From: JBDRGD01 sp043818095
Lineage (GTDB): Bacteria > Chloroflexota > Dehalococcoidia > Dehalococcoidales > RBG-16-60-22
Direction: 5' to 3'
NCBI GenBank assembly: GCA_043818095.1
Contig: JBDRGD010000021.1
Coordinates: forward strand, 1 to 22,438
DNA: 22,438 nt
Below, one piece after another: positions 1 through 6,171 of this stretch. The notes under the pieces were generated by a model that worked only from the letters and a program-made list of their open reading frames with translations, was not told the DNA's origin and did not search any database. Position numbers and translations under genes: made by a program. The stretch's first letter is position 1, and the number at the start of each line of letters is the position of its first letter.

Positions 1-410
1 CTCAGCGTATGCATGGCCTTGTCGGCGAGCCCGGCTACCCCTACCGCCTCCAGGGCCCCGGCGGTCCGCTGCGCTACTTCGTCGGGCTTCAGTCCCAGGT
101 TGACCGCACCGAAGGCAACGTCTTCCCCCACGCTCGCCCCGAAAAGCTGGTCGTTGGGGTCCTGAAAGACCATCCCGACCTGCCGGAAAACCTCACTGTC
201 CGGGATGAGACTGAGCTCTTTGTCATCCAGGAAGACCTTCCCCGAGGACGGCGTCAGCAGGCCGTTGAGGTGCTTCAGGAGGGTGGTCTTGCCACAGCCG
301 TTGGCGCCCAGCAGCGCCAGGAACTCGCCGTCTTTCAATACCAGGTCGATTTCCTTTAGAGCCGGTGCGCTCCCGTCATAGCTGAAGGAAAGACTTTCCG
401 TTCTTATCAC
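1..410 (-). CDS. cbiO: Cobalt ECF transporter ATPase CbiO (partial, 3' end beyond window)
   Basis: This is the ATP-hydrolysing subunit of the CbiMNQO cobalt importer, on the cytoplasmic face of the membrane. About 136 residues from the N-terminus are visible, and the gene runs off the window. Reading the minus strand from GTG at 410 gives a Walker A motif GANGCGKTT (residues 35-43) and a Q-loop segment MVFQDPNDQLF. The FQDPNDQLF form is typical of ECF-transporter ATPases rather than of general importers. The signature motif, Walker B and H-loop lie outside the window. The GTG start overlaps the cbiQ stop by four bases (GTGA), which points to translational coupling at the end of the cbi operon. 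The family is very clear; cobalt rather than nickel as substrate is inferred from the adjacent cbiX-cbiC gene. Confidence 0.93.
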   Translation of the reverse strand, partial: MIRTESLSFSYDGSAPALKEIDLVLKDGEFLALLGANGCGKTTLLKHLNGLLTPSSGKVFLDDKELSLIPDSEVFRQVGMVFQDPNDQLFGASVGEDVAFGAVNLGLKPDEVAQRTAGALEAVGVAGLADKAMHTL

Positions 411-1189
411 GCCCCCACCTGCCCGATAAAATAGAAAACCGCCAGTAGCGAGATAAGACCACCGGCGACAAAGTAGTCCCTGCCCTGGAAAGACGCGGCA
501 TAGCTGACCGTCATGGCGCCGGTATAGCCGCGGGCGGTCATCGCCTCGAAGACCCTCCCGGCGCGGTCGAAAGCCCGCAGAACGAGGCTGCTGCCCAATA
601 TCGCGAGCGACCTCATGCTTTGACGCCAGCTGCGGTAGCCCAGGCGCACCCGCTGGGCGTCCCGGATGGTGAGCACTTCTTCCAGCAGGACGAAGATGTA
701 GCGGTACATGAGCAGGGAAAGCTCCACCAGGACTTTGGGCACCCGGAACCAGGCAGCCGCCAGCAACAGCCGGTGGGCTGGAGTGGACATGCTCAACAGC
801 AGTATCAGCGAGATGCCCCCGAGGACGCGGCTCATGATGAGGATGCCGCGGGTAAGCCCCTCGGTATAGCCGGTGAGGTGAAACCCGAGAACCGGGATAG
901 TAAACATCGGAGTGGCGCCGTAGAAGAATACCTGGGTAACCAGGACGACACTGGCGGTAACCAGGGGCAGGGCAAGCCGCAGCAGAAGCAGCCGCGGCGG
1001 TATCTTTATCGCCAGCAGGGTGAAGATGCAGAATAAGGCGATCGCCAGCGGGGTGATGGGGGACGGCGACAGCAGGTTAATCAGCAGTGCCGCGACGGTA
1101 AAGGCCAGCTTGGTGCGCGCCTCTATCCCCGTCACCATGTTCTCCCGGTGGGTATAGGCATCCGCAAATATCTCGCCTTTAGTCCACAT
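407..1189 (-). CDS. cbiQ: Cobalt ECF transporter transmembrane protein CbiQ
   Basis: This is the EcfT-type membrane coupling subunit that links the CbiO ATPase to the substrate-binding CbiM/CbiN pair. The protein has 260 aa, a normal length. A conserved N-terminal stretch GIEARTKLAF (near residue 21) precedes several hydrophobic helices between residues 27 and 155. The cytoplasmic coupling region contains RDAQRVRLGY and the family's Ala-Arg-Gly motif in MTARGYTGA near residue 220, and a last membrane helix lies at about 240-257. The ATG at 1189 follows a GGAAGG ribosome-binding site. A gap of 41 bases separates it from the cbiN-like gene, and its stop overlaps the cbiO start. The assignment is strong from sequence and from gene order. 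Confidence 0.94.
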   Translation of the reverse strand: MWTKGEIFADAYTHRENMVTGIEARTKLAFTVAALLINLLSPSPITPLAIALFCIFTLLAIKIPPRLLLLRLALPLVTASVVLVTQVFFYGATPMFTIPVLGFHLTGYTEGLTRGILIMSRVLGGISLILLLSMSTPAHRLLLAAAWFRVPKVLVELSLLMYRYIFVLLEEVLTIRDAQRVRLGYRSWRQSMRSLAILGSSLVLRAFDRAGRVFEAMTARGYTGAMTVSYAASFQGRDYFVAGGLISLLAVFYFIGQVGA

Positions 1190-1230
1190 GCACCTTCCCG
1201 GCCGGGTTATCGTGTATCACGCGGCGGTTG

Positions 1231-1521
1231 TTACCCCTTCCGTTCCGTTATCAGCTTTCTCCAGGAGTATCCCAGGACAAATCCGCCCGCCGCCCCGCCC
1301 AGGGCGAAGACGAAAAGGAGCAGGTCGCCCTGGTCGGTATTGATGAAAGGCGGCCTGGCTTCCCTGCCGGCCTCGGCGGCATAACGCTCGATAACGTTGA
1401 CGTCCACGCCGCCCCACGGGCCTTCGGCGCCTTCAGTGGCCCCCCGGGACAGGGTGAGCCAGCCCCAGACCGCCAGCGCTACCATGACTATCACGACAAC
1501 CGTTGAAATTATCCTGCCCAT
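1231..1521 (-). CDS. cbiN: CbiN-like small subunit of the cobalt transporter
   Basis: This is a small 96-residue membrane protein with two predicted helices (about residues 5-25 and 66-88) and an extracytoplasmic loop between them. The second helix segment, GDLLLFVFALGGAAGGFVLGY, resembles the CbiN pattern of a short acidic/Ser-Gly turn leading into a Leu-Phe-Ala-Leu-rich helix ending in Gly-Tyr. The loop lacks the best-conserved CbiN residues, so this is a divergent member and the call rests partly on its place between cbiM and cbiQ. In known systems CbiN assists metal loading into CbiM. It starts three bases after the cbiM stop, with a GAAGGGAG ribosome-binding site inside the end of cbiM. 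Confidence 0.78.
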   Translation of the reverse strand: MGRIISTVVVIVMVALAVWGWLTLSRGATEGAEGPWGGVDVNVIERYAAEAGREARPPFINTDQGDLLLFVFALGGAAGGFVLGYSWRKLITERKG

Positions 1522-1524
1522 TTT

Positions 1525-2316
1525 CTAACTCCCTTCGACGACTGCGCCGGACACCGGTTTAAAAACGCCTGGAATCAACCGGGATAACAGCTCCGGGCGG
1601 CGCTGGTAGACCGCGGTGACGACTCCTCCGGTGAACAGCCCCTCCAGGATACCCAGGGGCAGCTGGGTGGGCGCGAACGCCAGGGCAATCGCGCCGAACA
1701 TCCCCCACAGCGAGCCGGTGCCGTGCAGCGCCGAAGCCAGCTCGAAAGCCGTCGTGGCATACGTCGCCCAGTCGCCGAGGAGCCCGGCGGCAAAGGCAGC
1801 CACGAACACCGGTGCCCGGAACCTCCTGAAGAGGACAAACACGCCGAATCCGACGAAAGAGCCGACCAGCGCCATCGAGACGATGTTCGCCCCCCAGGTG
1901 CTGAAGCCGCCGTGCGCCAGGAAAAGCGCCTGAATGAGCAGCGCCAGCGCGCCCAGGACGGTGCTGATGAACGGACCTACGAGAATCGCGCCCAGCGGCG
2001 TCCCGACGGGATGGGAACAACTCCCGGTAACCGGCACGGGAATCGGGAAAACGGAGATAAGGAAGATAGCCGCTCCGGCCACGCCGAGGAGGGGCATTAA
2101 GCCCCGCACCTCCCTGGTCCTTCTCCTTATCATTATGATACCGATAGCCAGGAAGACCGCGGCGATGAGATACCAGAGCGCCGCCCAGTTTGCTGGCAGT
2201 ATCCCCTCGGCGATGTGCATCGCGTATGCCGGGGTGGGGTAAAGGAACAAAGTGAGAGCCACGGCCAGGGACGGGGGTAAACAGGTAACGAGACTGCGGA
2301 CATATTTAGTGGTCAT
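1525..2316 (-). CDS. cbiM: Cobalt transport substrate-binding membrane protein CbiM
   Basis: This is the substrate-capture S-component of the Co2+ importer. The protein has 263 aa: an N-terminal signal sequence of about 32 residues ending PAYA, then Met33-His34 in MHIAEGILP. In this family the exposed Met-His N-terminus of the processed protein directly ligates the metal. A further conserved metal-site element, CSHPVGTPLGAILVGP, lies near residue 100. The remainder is a bundle of hydrophobic helices with GANIVSMALVGSFVGF and GDWATYATTAFEL, both typical of CbiM. The ATG overlaps the stop of the cbiX-cbiC gene in an ATGA arrangement, and the next gene begins three bases after its stop. NikM is the only close alternative; the neighbouring cobalamin enzyme favours cobalt. 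Confidence 0.95.
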   Translation of the reverse strand: MTTKYVRSLVTCLPPSLAVALTLFLYPTPAYAMHIAEGILPANWAALWYLIAAVFLAIGIIMIRRRTREVRGLMPLLGVAGAAIFLISVFPIPVPVTGSCSHPVGTPLGAILVGPFISTVLGALALLIQALFLAHGGFSTWGANIVSMALVGSFVGFGVFVLFRRFRAPVFVAAFAAGLLGDWATYATTAFELASALHGTGSLWGMFGAIALAFAPTQLPLGILEGLFTGGVVTAVYQRRPELLSRLIPGVFKPVSGAVVEGS

Positions 2317-3350
2317 TCCTGCCTCCTTTCCAGCGCCAGTCTGAGCAGAGCATTGACCGCCGCGGCGGCCATGGCACTGCCGCCGCGAGTACCGGTAATG
2401 GTGATGAAAGGTATCCGGCGCTGGACTAACAGTTCTTTCGACTCGGCGGCCCGGACGAAGCCGACCGGCATCCCGATAACCAGCGCGGGCTGAACGCTTT
2501 CGCTATCGATTAAATCGAGCAGAGCCAGGAGGGCGGTAGGGGCATTGCCGATGGCGATAACGGCGCCGTTGAGCTTAGGCCCCAGGTGACGCATGGCGGC
2601 GGCGGCACGGGTGGTCCTGCCGGGAGGGTGATTGTTCCCCTCCGCCTCTTCCAGGGCGCATAATACCGGGCAGCCGCAGGCTTCGGCAGCGCGCACATTG
2701 ATGCCGGCGGCGACCATGCGGACATCGGTGAGAATCGGGCGGCCTTTTTGCAGGGCTTCGATGCCGGCAGACACCGCACCGGGGCGGAAACGCACCAGAC
2801 TGATAACCTGCGGGTCACCGCTGGCATGGACGATGCGCTTGATGACGGCCTTCTCACCATCGGACAGGGTAAGCCCGGCAGGTATAAAGCGCTCGATAAT
2901 CGCCATGCTGTCCCGCTCGATAGTCTCGGGGGGAGACGGCGAAGCGGAAATTTCCCGCCATATTTCCGGGACGGCTTCCCGGACGCGGTCGACTACCTGC
3001 GGGAGGAACCCGTCACCGTCACCGATGGAAGCGGTCATGGTGAAGGTCACGTCAGGATAGCTTGCGGCCAGTGTCCTGACCATCTCCGGGATGTCTTCCG
3101 TGATGTGGCGTCCGGAAAAGAGAAAATAAGGCACGATGAGTATCGATTTAACTCCACCGGATGCCAGGGATGCCACGGCCTCTGCCAGGGTAGGGCGGTT
3201 GAACTGGAGGGCCGCCCAGGTGACCGCTACTTTTCCGGGAAGGAGGGCTTCCAGTCCGGTAACGATGCCCTGCATCTTTACGGGCAGGCCGTCGACGGCC
3301 TTTTCCCCCCGGCTGCCATGGCAGAGAACGATTACCCCTCTAGTCGGCAT
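2313..3350 (-). CDS. Sirohydrochlorin cobaltochelatase (CbiX) fused to precorrin-8X methylmutase (CbiC)
   Basis: This is a two-domain cobalamin biosynthesis enzyme of about 345 residues. Residues 1 to about 125 form a CbiX domain: the chelatase His lies in VLCHGSRG, followed by FLFSGRHITEDIP with a second metal-ligand His. Residues from about 145 to the end form a CbiC/CobH domain: IVHASGDP with the catalytic His, CPVLCALEEAE, IGNAPTALLAL, GMPVGFVRAAESKE and the terminal GTRGGSAMAAAAVNAL. CbiX inserts Co2+ into sirohydrochlorin, and CbiC migrates a methyl group from C11 to C12 in (cobalt-)precorrin-8. It heads the cbi operon directly behind a consensus promoter. I chose the ATG at 3350. A TTG at 3362 in the same frame is possible, but it lies inside the inverted repeat. 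Neither start has a good ribosome-binding site. Confidence 0.93.
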   Translation of the reverse strand: MPTRGVIVLCHGSRGEKAVDGLPVKMQGIVTGLEALLPGKVAVTWAALQFNRPTLAEAVASLASGGVKSILIVPYFLFSGRHITEDIPEMVRTLAASYPDVTFTMTASIGDGDGFLPQVVDRVREAVPEIWREISASPSPPETIERDSMAIIERFIPAGLTLSDGEKAVIKRIVHASGDPQVISLVRFRPGAVSAGIEALQKGRPILTDVRMVAAGINVRAAEACGCPVLCALEEAEGNNHPPGRTTRAAAAMRHLGPKLNGAVIAIGNAPTALLALLDLIDSESVQPALVIGMPVGFVRAAESKELLVQRRIPFITITGTRGGSAMAAAAVNALLRLALERRQE

Positions 3351-3392
3351 AATATCAAACAAAATTGATAATACGCAAGATTACTTGATATT
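3351..3392. promoter_or_regulatory. Putative operator: nested TATCAA/TTGATA inverted repeats
   Basis: Three related half-sites occur on the plus strand: AATATCAA (3351-3358), TTGATAAT (3365-3372) and TTGATATT (3385-3392). The first two form a perfect TATCAA-6-TTGATA inverted repeat. The first and third form a perfect 8-bp inverted repeat with a 26-base spacer. The outer site overlaps the -10 box and transcription start of the cbi operon, a position suited to repression. The adjacent winged-helix regulator is the obvious candidate binder, but that is inference. Confidence 0.6.
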
Positions 3393-3418
3393 ATAGCGGC
3401 AAATGAAAGGCCTGTCAA
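3390..3418 (-). promoter_or_regulatory. Consensus sigma70 promoter of the cbi operon
   Basis: On the minus strand TTGACA (3418-3413) and TATAAT (3395-3390) are separated by exactly 17 bases. Both hexamers match the consensus perfectly. Transcription would begin near 3383, giving a leader of about 30 bases ahead of the cbiX-cbiC ATG. Confidence 0.85.
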
Positions 3419-3453
3419 CCGTTTTTCGGGATAAGCCGGCGGAAAATATTTGG

Positions 3454-4247
3454 TTACTTCTTGCGGCGCTTGCGCCGGAGGTCGATGAGGGCGTAGTCCA
3501 GGCCCTCTCGCGCAGCCTCCGGAGGAGCTCCGGGATGGCGTCGTCGGTACAGACGACAGAGAAATGCAGGCCGCACTGTGCCGCCTCGATAGCTGCCTCG
3601 GTAACCCCGTAAAAGTAACGCGGCTCGAGGTCAATACGTCTCAGGGAGATGAGCGCCTCGATGCCGATAGCCCCCAGCTGCCGGCTGTCGACGGACAGCT
3701 CTTTCAGCTTGTCTAGGTCGACCTCTCGGGAGCCGCCTTTCTGGATGGCGGGCACCTGAATGACGGTTATCTTGCCCCTGATCAACTCTACCAGACCGTT
3801 GATGTCCCCGACGTCGATATCGTCGCCTTTTTTCGCCCCCGATACCGCCACGCCCCGGGCGCTGCCGCCGGCCTGGCAGGAAGCCATCAGCACGCCGTCC
3901 TGCATCTTCAGGGACACCGCCTGCCCCCGCTCGATATCGCACTCCGCGATAGCCGCACAGACGGTGATGTTGGTGACCGCTTTTTCCACCGCGGAAATAT
4001 AGCCGCGCAGCTCCCTCAGCACCGAGAGCATCCAGTTGACACCTTTGGTGCTCAGTTCGTAGTTGGAGCGTCCCGTGGAGATGACCAGATGCTCTTCCGC
4101 CAGCTGGTGGATGTATTCGGAAATCGCCTGCGGGGTCACGCCCAGCTTTGCCGCGATGCTCTTCTGCGCGATGCCCGGACCCGAAGCCGCGATTTCCACC
4201 ATTATCTGGAACCTGGTGGCGGCGTTCTTGTTTTGCAGTATCTCCAC
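3454..4247 (-). CDS. Winged-helix transcriptional regulator next to the cbi operon (apparent frameshift near the C-terminus)
   Basis: This is a probable DNA-binding regulator of about 264 residues once a frameshift is corrected. Residues 10-75 form a winged helix resembling MarR/TrmB types: GIAQKSIAAKLGVTPQAISEYI is followed by wing-like strands in VISTGRSNYELSTKGV. A linker helix follows, then an uncharacterised domain (about 95-240) containing AECDIERGQAVSLKM and LEPRYFYGVTEAAIEAA, possibly an effector-binding module. The original frame continues as low-complexity sequence through the cbi promoter to 3381. Switching frame at about 3503-3510 instead gives EGLDYALIDLRRKRRKK and a TAA at 3456-3454, which looks like the true end. 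The GTG start at 4247 follows AAAGGCAGG. Position upstream of cbi, on the same strand, suggests control of cobalt uptake and cobalamin synthesis. I do not recognise a named family. Confidence 0.75.
3503..3510 (-). other. Probable 1-base deletion (frameshift) in the regulator gene
   Basis: The minus strand reads CTGCGCGAGAGGGCCTGG here. Adding one G (GAG GAG GGC CTG) restores a reading LREEGLDYALIDL that continues a helix-strand pattern and ends in a basic tail at 3454. Without it the frame runs as Ser/Thr/Arg-rich sequence across the neighbouring promoter. A sequencing or assembly error and a genuine mutation are equally possible from this sequence alone. Confidence 0.7.
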
Positions 4248-4293
4248 GAGCCTGCCTTTCGTATCACCAGCAGTGTCAGTCCACGTGCCTAAT

Positions 4294-4302
4294 ATTATAT
4301 CA
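4294..4302 (-). promoter_or_regulatory. Extended -10 promoter of the regulator gene
   Basis: The minus strand carries TGATATAAT, a TGnTATAAT extended -10 element, about 47 bases upstream of the GTG at 4247. No convincing -35 hexamer lies 17 bases further upstream (TGTGGC), as is common for extended -10 promoters. Confidence 0.5.
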
Positions 4303-4310
4303 CTTCAGGT

Positions 4311-4333
4311 AAAAAAGCCACATTGACCATGGC
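4311..4333 (-). terminator. Rho-independent terminator after tRNA-Gln
   Basis: On the minus strand GCCATG and TGTGGC can pair (two G-T wobbles) around a GTCAA loop (4333-4317), followed immediately by six T residues (4316-4311). It lies about 50 bases beyond the tRNA 3' end and before the regulator promoter, so it would separate the two units. Confidence 0.6.
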
Positions 4334-4385
4334 GGAGGGATGGTATATGATGCTGGTTGATTGAAGTAGTGGCCGCTGAGGGTTT

Positions 4386-4459
4386 TGGCTGGGGAAGAAG
4401 GATTCGAACCTTCGTTGACGGATCCAGAGTCCGCTGTCCTACCGCTAGACGATTCCCCA
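4386..4459 (-). tRNA. tRNA-Gln (anticodon CTG)
   Basis: The minus strand folds as a 74-nt tRNA: acceptor TGGGGAA pairs with TTCCCCA, followed by discriminator G and an encoded CCA. The T arm contains GGTTCGAATCC. The anticodon arm CGGA-CTCTGGA-TCCG places CTG at positions 34-36, which reads the Gln codon CAG. It has its own perfect promoter upstream and a terminator downstream, so it is a single-gene transcription unit. Confidence 0.93.
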
Positions 4460-4470
4460 GCGCAAGGTAA

Positions 4471-4499
4471 ATTATAGCTAAGTCCACGAGCGATGTCAA
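4471..4499 (-). promoter_or_regulatory. Consensus promoter of tRNA-Gln
   Basis: TTGACA (4499-4494) and TATAAT (4476-4471) on the minus strand are spaced by exactly 17 bases, a full consensus match. The start of transcription would fall about five bases before the mature tRNA 5' end at 4459. Confidence 0.85.
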
Positions 4500-4530
4500 A
4501 GGAAATATATTTGCGTAGAGGAGGCAAACA

Positions 4531-5310
4531 TTGACCGAGTTGTTAAAGGGTAAGACGGGGCTGGTGACCGGCGGCGGCGCAGGCATCGGGCGGGCGGCGG
4601 CGCAGGCGTTAGCCGGAGAAGGCGCCAGGATTATCGTGGCGGACATCGAGGCTGAGGGCGGGGAAGAGACGGTAAAGCTGGTTCGGGAGAATGGCGGAGA
4701 AGCCGAGTTTATCCGGGCGGACGTTACGAAAGCGGACGAGGTGGCGGCGCTGGTCAAGGAGACAGTGCAGCGCTACGGCAGTCTGGACTGCGCCTTCAAC
4801 AACGCCGGCATCTTCGGTAATCCGGCACCCATCACGGAGACCAGCGAAGAAGAGTGGTACCGCGTTATCGATATCAACCTGAAGGGTGTCTGGCTGTGCC
4901 TCAAATATGAAATCGAATACATGCTGGCGCATGGCGGCGGCAGCATCGTGAATACGGCGTCAACCGCGGGGCTGGTCGCTTACCCCCGGAACCTGACCTA
5001 TATCATCAGCAAGCATGGTGTTCTGGGGCTTACCAAGGGCGTCGCCATGGCTTATGCCGCGGCGGGCATCCGCATCAACGCGGTCTGTCCCGCCTCCACC
5101 CGCACCCCCATGCTGAACACGATTGCCGGGGGTAACCCCGCGGCGATTGAGGGTATGGTGGCGCGTATTCCCATGGGGCGTCTCGTGGAACCGGAAGAGG
5201 TGGCTGCCGCCGTGGTCTGGCTGTGTTCCCCCGCCGCGTCCGCGGTCACGGGACATGCGCTGTACGTGGACGGCGGCTATCTGACCGGTAACTTCCTGGC
5301 CATGAAATAG
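4531..5310 (+). CDS. SDR family NAD(P)-dependent oxidoreductase
   Basis: This is a classical short-chain dehydrogenase/reductase of 259 residues, a normal length. The nucleotide-binding motif TGGGAGIG occupies residues 13-20. Asp38 at the end of the second strand favours NAD(H) over NADP(H). FNNAGI (89-94), Asn116, Ser144, Tyr157 and Lys161 (YIISK) complete the catalytic tetrad. The C-terminal CPASTRTPM and VTGHALYVDGGY are typical of the tetrameric classical group. The substrate cannot be read from sequence; hydroxy-steroid, sugar and 3-oxoacyl type substrates all fit. The TTG start is chosen because AGAGGAGG lies six bases upstream and the reading begins just before the fold. It stands alone, divergent from the tRNA gene, with only a weak TATATT (4506-4511) as a possible -10. 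Confidence 0.93.
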   Translation: MTELLKGKTGLVTGGGAGIGRAAAQALAGEGARIIVADIEAEGGEETVKLVRENGGEAEFIRADVTKADEVAALVKETVQRYGSLDCAFNNAGIFGNPAPITETSEEEWYRVIDINLKGVWLCLKYEIEYMLAHGGGSIVNTASTAGLVAYPRNLTYIISKHGVLGLTKGVAMAYAAAGIRINAVCPASTRTPMLNTIAGGNPAAIEGMVARIPMGRLVEPEEVAAAVVWLCSPAASAVTGHALYVDGGYLTGNFLAMK

Positions 5311-5372
5311 CCCGGTAAAGCGGGGCTGGTTACGGCGGTGGGCAGGGCTTTATCGGATGCGGGTGTGCCTAT

Positions 5373-5394
5373 TTATCTCCAGCAAAGGAGATAA
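5373..5394. repeat. Short perfect hairpin downstream of the SDR gene
   Basis: TTATCTCC (5373-5380) and GGAGATAA (5387-5394) form a perfect 8-bp stem with a 6-base loop, in the 143-base gap between two convergent genes. No T-tract follows on either strand, so an intrinsic terminator is doubtful. The rest of this gap shows nothing I can identify. Confidence 0.4.
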
Positions 5395-5453
5395 GCGAAG
5401 ACGTCCAGCAGACCGCGCAGGAACCAGAGCAGGTCTTTGCAGACTCTCATGCG

Positions 5454-5672
5454 CTACGCCTGACCTCGGGCTTTTCTCGTCCAGAGCTCCCGCAGCACGC
5501 GGCGCCTGGTATCCAGGCGCACCGGCAGGCCCTGTTCCAGGAGGGCCACCTCTTCCGGGCTGACGTCGGCCAGTATCGCCAAAGTTTCGCGGCTGAGCCG
5601 CAGGAACCGGCGGAGGTGGTGGACATGGCTGCCCAGGGTGCTTTCCGGGGCAGAGACAGTTGCTGTTTTCAT
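5454..5672 (-). CDS. Small helix-turn-helix protein (72 aa)
   Basis: This is a 72-residue protein resembling a minimal XRE/Cro-type DNA-binding domain. Residues 14-60 read as consecutive short helices: LGSHVHHLRRFLRLSRETLAI, then ADVSPEEVALLEQGLP as the turn and recognition helix, and RLDTRRRVLREL. It ends with a basic tail. The ATG at 5672 is preferred over an upstream in-frame start at 5738, because AGGAGGT lies eight bases before it and the upstream extension is poor sequence. A slightly larger unknown gene (5994-5782) lies 109 bases upstream on the same strand and may be co-transcribed. Its target is unknown. The fold assignment is moderate because no effector domain or close family could be recognised. 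Confidence 0.65.
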   Translation of the reverse strand: MKTATVSAPESTLGSHVHHLRRFLRLSRETLAILADVSPEEVALLEQGLPVRLDTRRRVLRELWTRKARGQA

Positions 5673-5781
5673 GATGCACGACCTCCTGACACGAGGATAG
5701 ATGTCCGGCGGGCGGAGGACAACGGGATATACGCTCAAACCGGGTGGTGGTTAACCCTTAATAACCGTCTCCTCGGCCTCG

Positions 5782-5994
5782 TCACCATTCCTGCCGGGGG
5801 ACGCTGATGGGTGATATTTTCGTCCCATGCCAGTGGGCAAAGAGGGTATTCCGGGGAGCGTCCCGGCAAATAATCTCCCTCACTTCATGATAGCTGCCCT
5901 GGTATTCCGGTATCTGCTCACCGGCGATGTCAAAGACAAGGACCGCATCGGCGGCGGTACGGATAACCGAGCTGATTCGTGATATCTTTTCCAT
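5782..5994 (-). CDS. Small uncharacterised protein (70 aa)
   Basis: I do not recognise this 70-residue protein. It has a strong ribosome-binding site (GGAGGG six bases before the ATG at 5994), and its composition is that of a soluble folded domain. An N-terminal helix (about 3-16) leads into a hydrophobic strand AVLVFDIAG (17-25). The segment EYQGSYHEVREIICRDAP then suggests a loop and helix, and a region rich in Trp/His (FAHWHG) follows. There is no signal peptide or membrane segment. It lies upstream of the small HTH gene on the same strand, and divergent from rnc, whose promoter is about 120 bases away. Coding status is supported by the ribosome-binding site and by lack of a competing frame on the other strand. 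Confidence 0.62.
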   Translation of the reverse strand: MEKISRISSVIRTAADAVLVFDIAGEQIPEYQGSYHEVREIICRDAPRNTLFAHWHGTKISPISVPRQEW

Positions 5995-6117
5995 GGTGTT
6001 CCCTCCGCGCTGGTTTTACTTCATCATAGCTGCCGCCGCGTTAAGGACACATAAAAATAGCATATAAAAAAGGTTAAGATTTTCCCCCCGGAAAGGATGT
6101 CTTCGGGCCGTCCCGAT

Positions 6118-6146
6118 TTGACACGGCGTGGCGAGGGCATTATCGT
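6118..6146 (+). promoter_or_regulatory. Promoter of rnc
   Basis: TTGACA (6118-6123) and TATCGT (6141-6146) are separated by 17 bases. Transcription would start near 6153, immediately ahead of the AGAGGAGG ribosome-binding site. This rules in the GTG start at 6172 and argues against the in-frame ATG at 6097, which lies upstream of the promoter. The remaining 5995-6117 interval is AT-rich, and I see no gene in it. Confidence 0.65.
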
Positions 6147-6171
6147 ATCTAGAGAAAGAGGAGGTCTCTCG

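Noticed and set aside
2748..3368. 206-codon open frame on the plus strand opposite the cbiX-cbiC gene
   Set aside because: Antisense to a two-domain enzyme with intact catalytic motifs; it also crosses the cbi promoter.
3351..3460. Search for a cobalamin riboswitch upstream of the cbi operon
   Set aside because: The leader is about 30 bases, and no B12-box-like sequence occurs in the whole intergenic space.
6097..6171. Longer RNase III starting at ATG 6097
   Set aside because: This start precedes the TTGACA/TATCGT promoter and lacks a ribosome-binding site; the GTG at 6172 has both.
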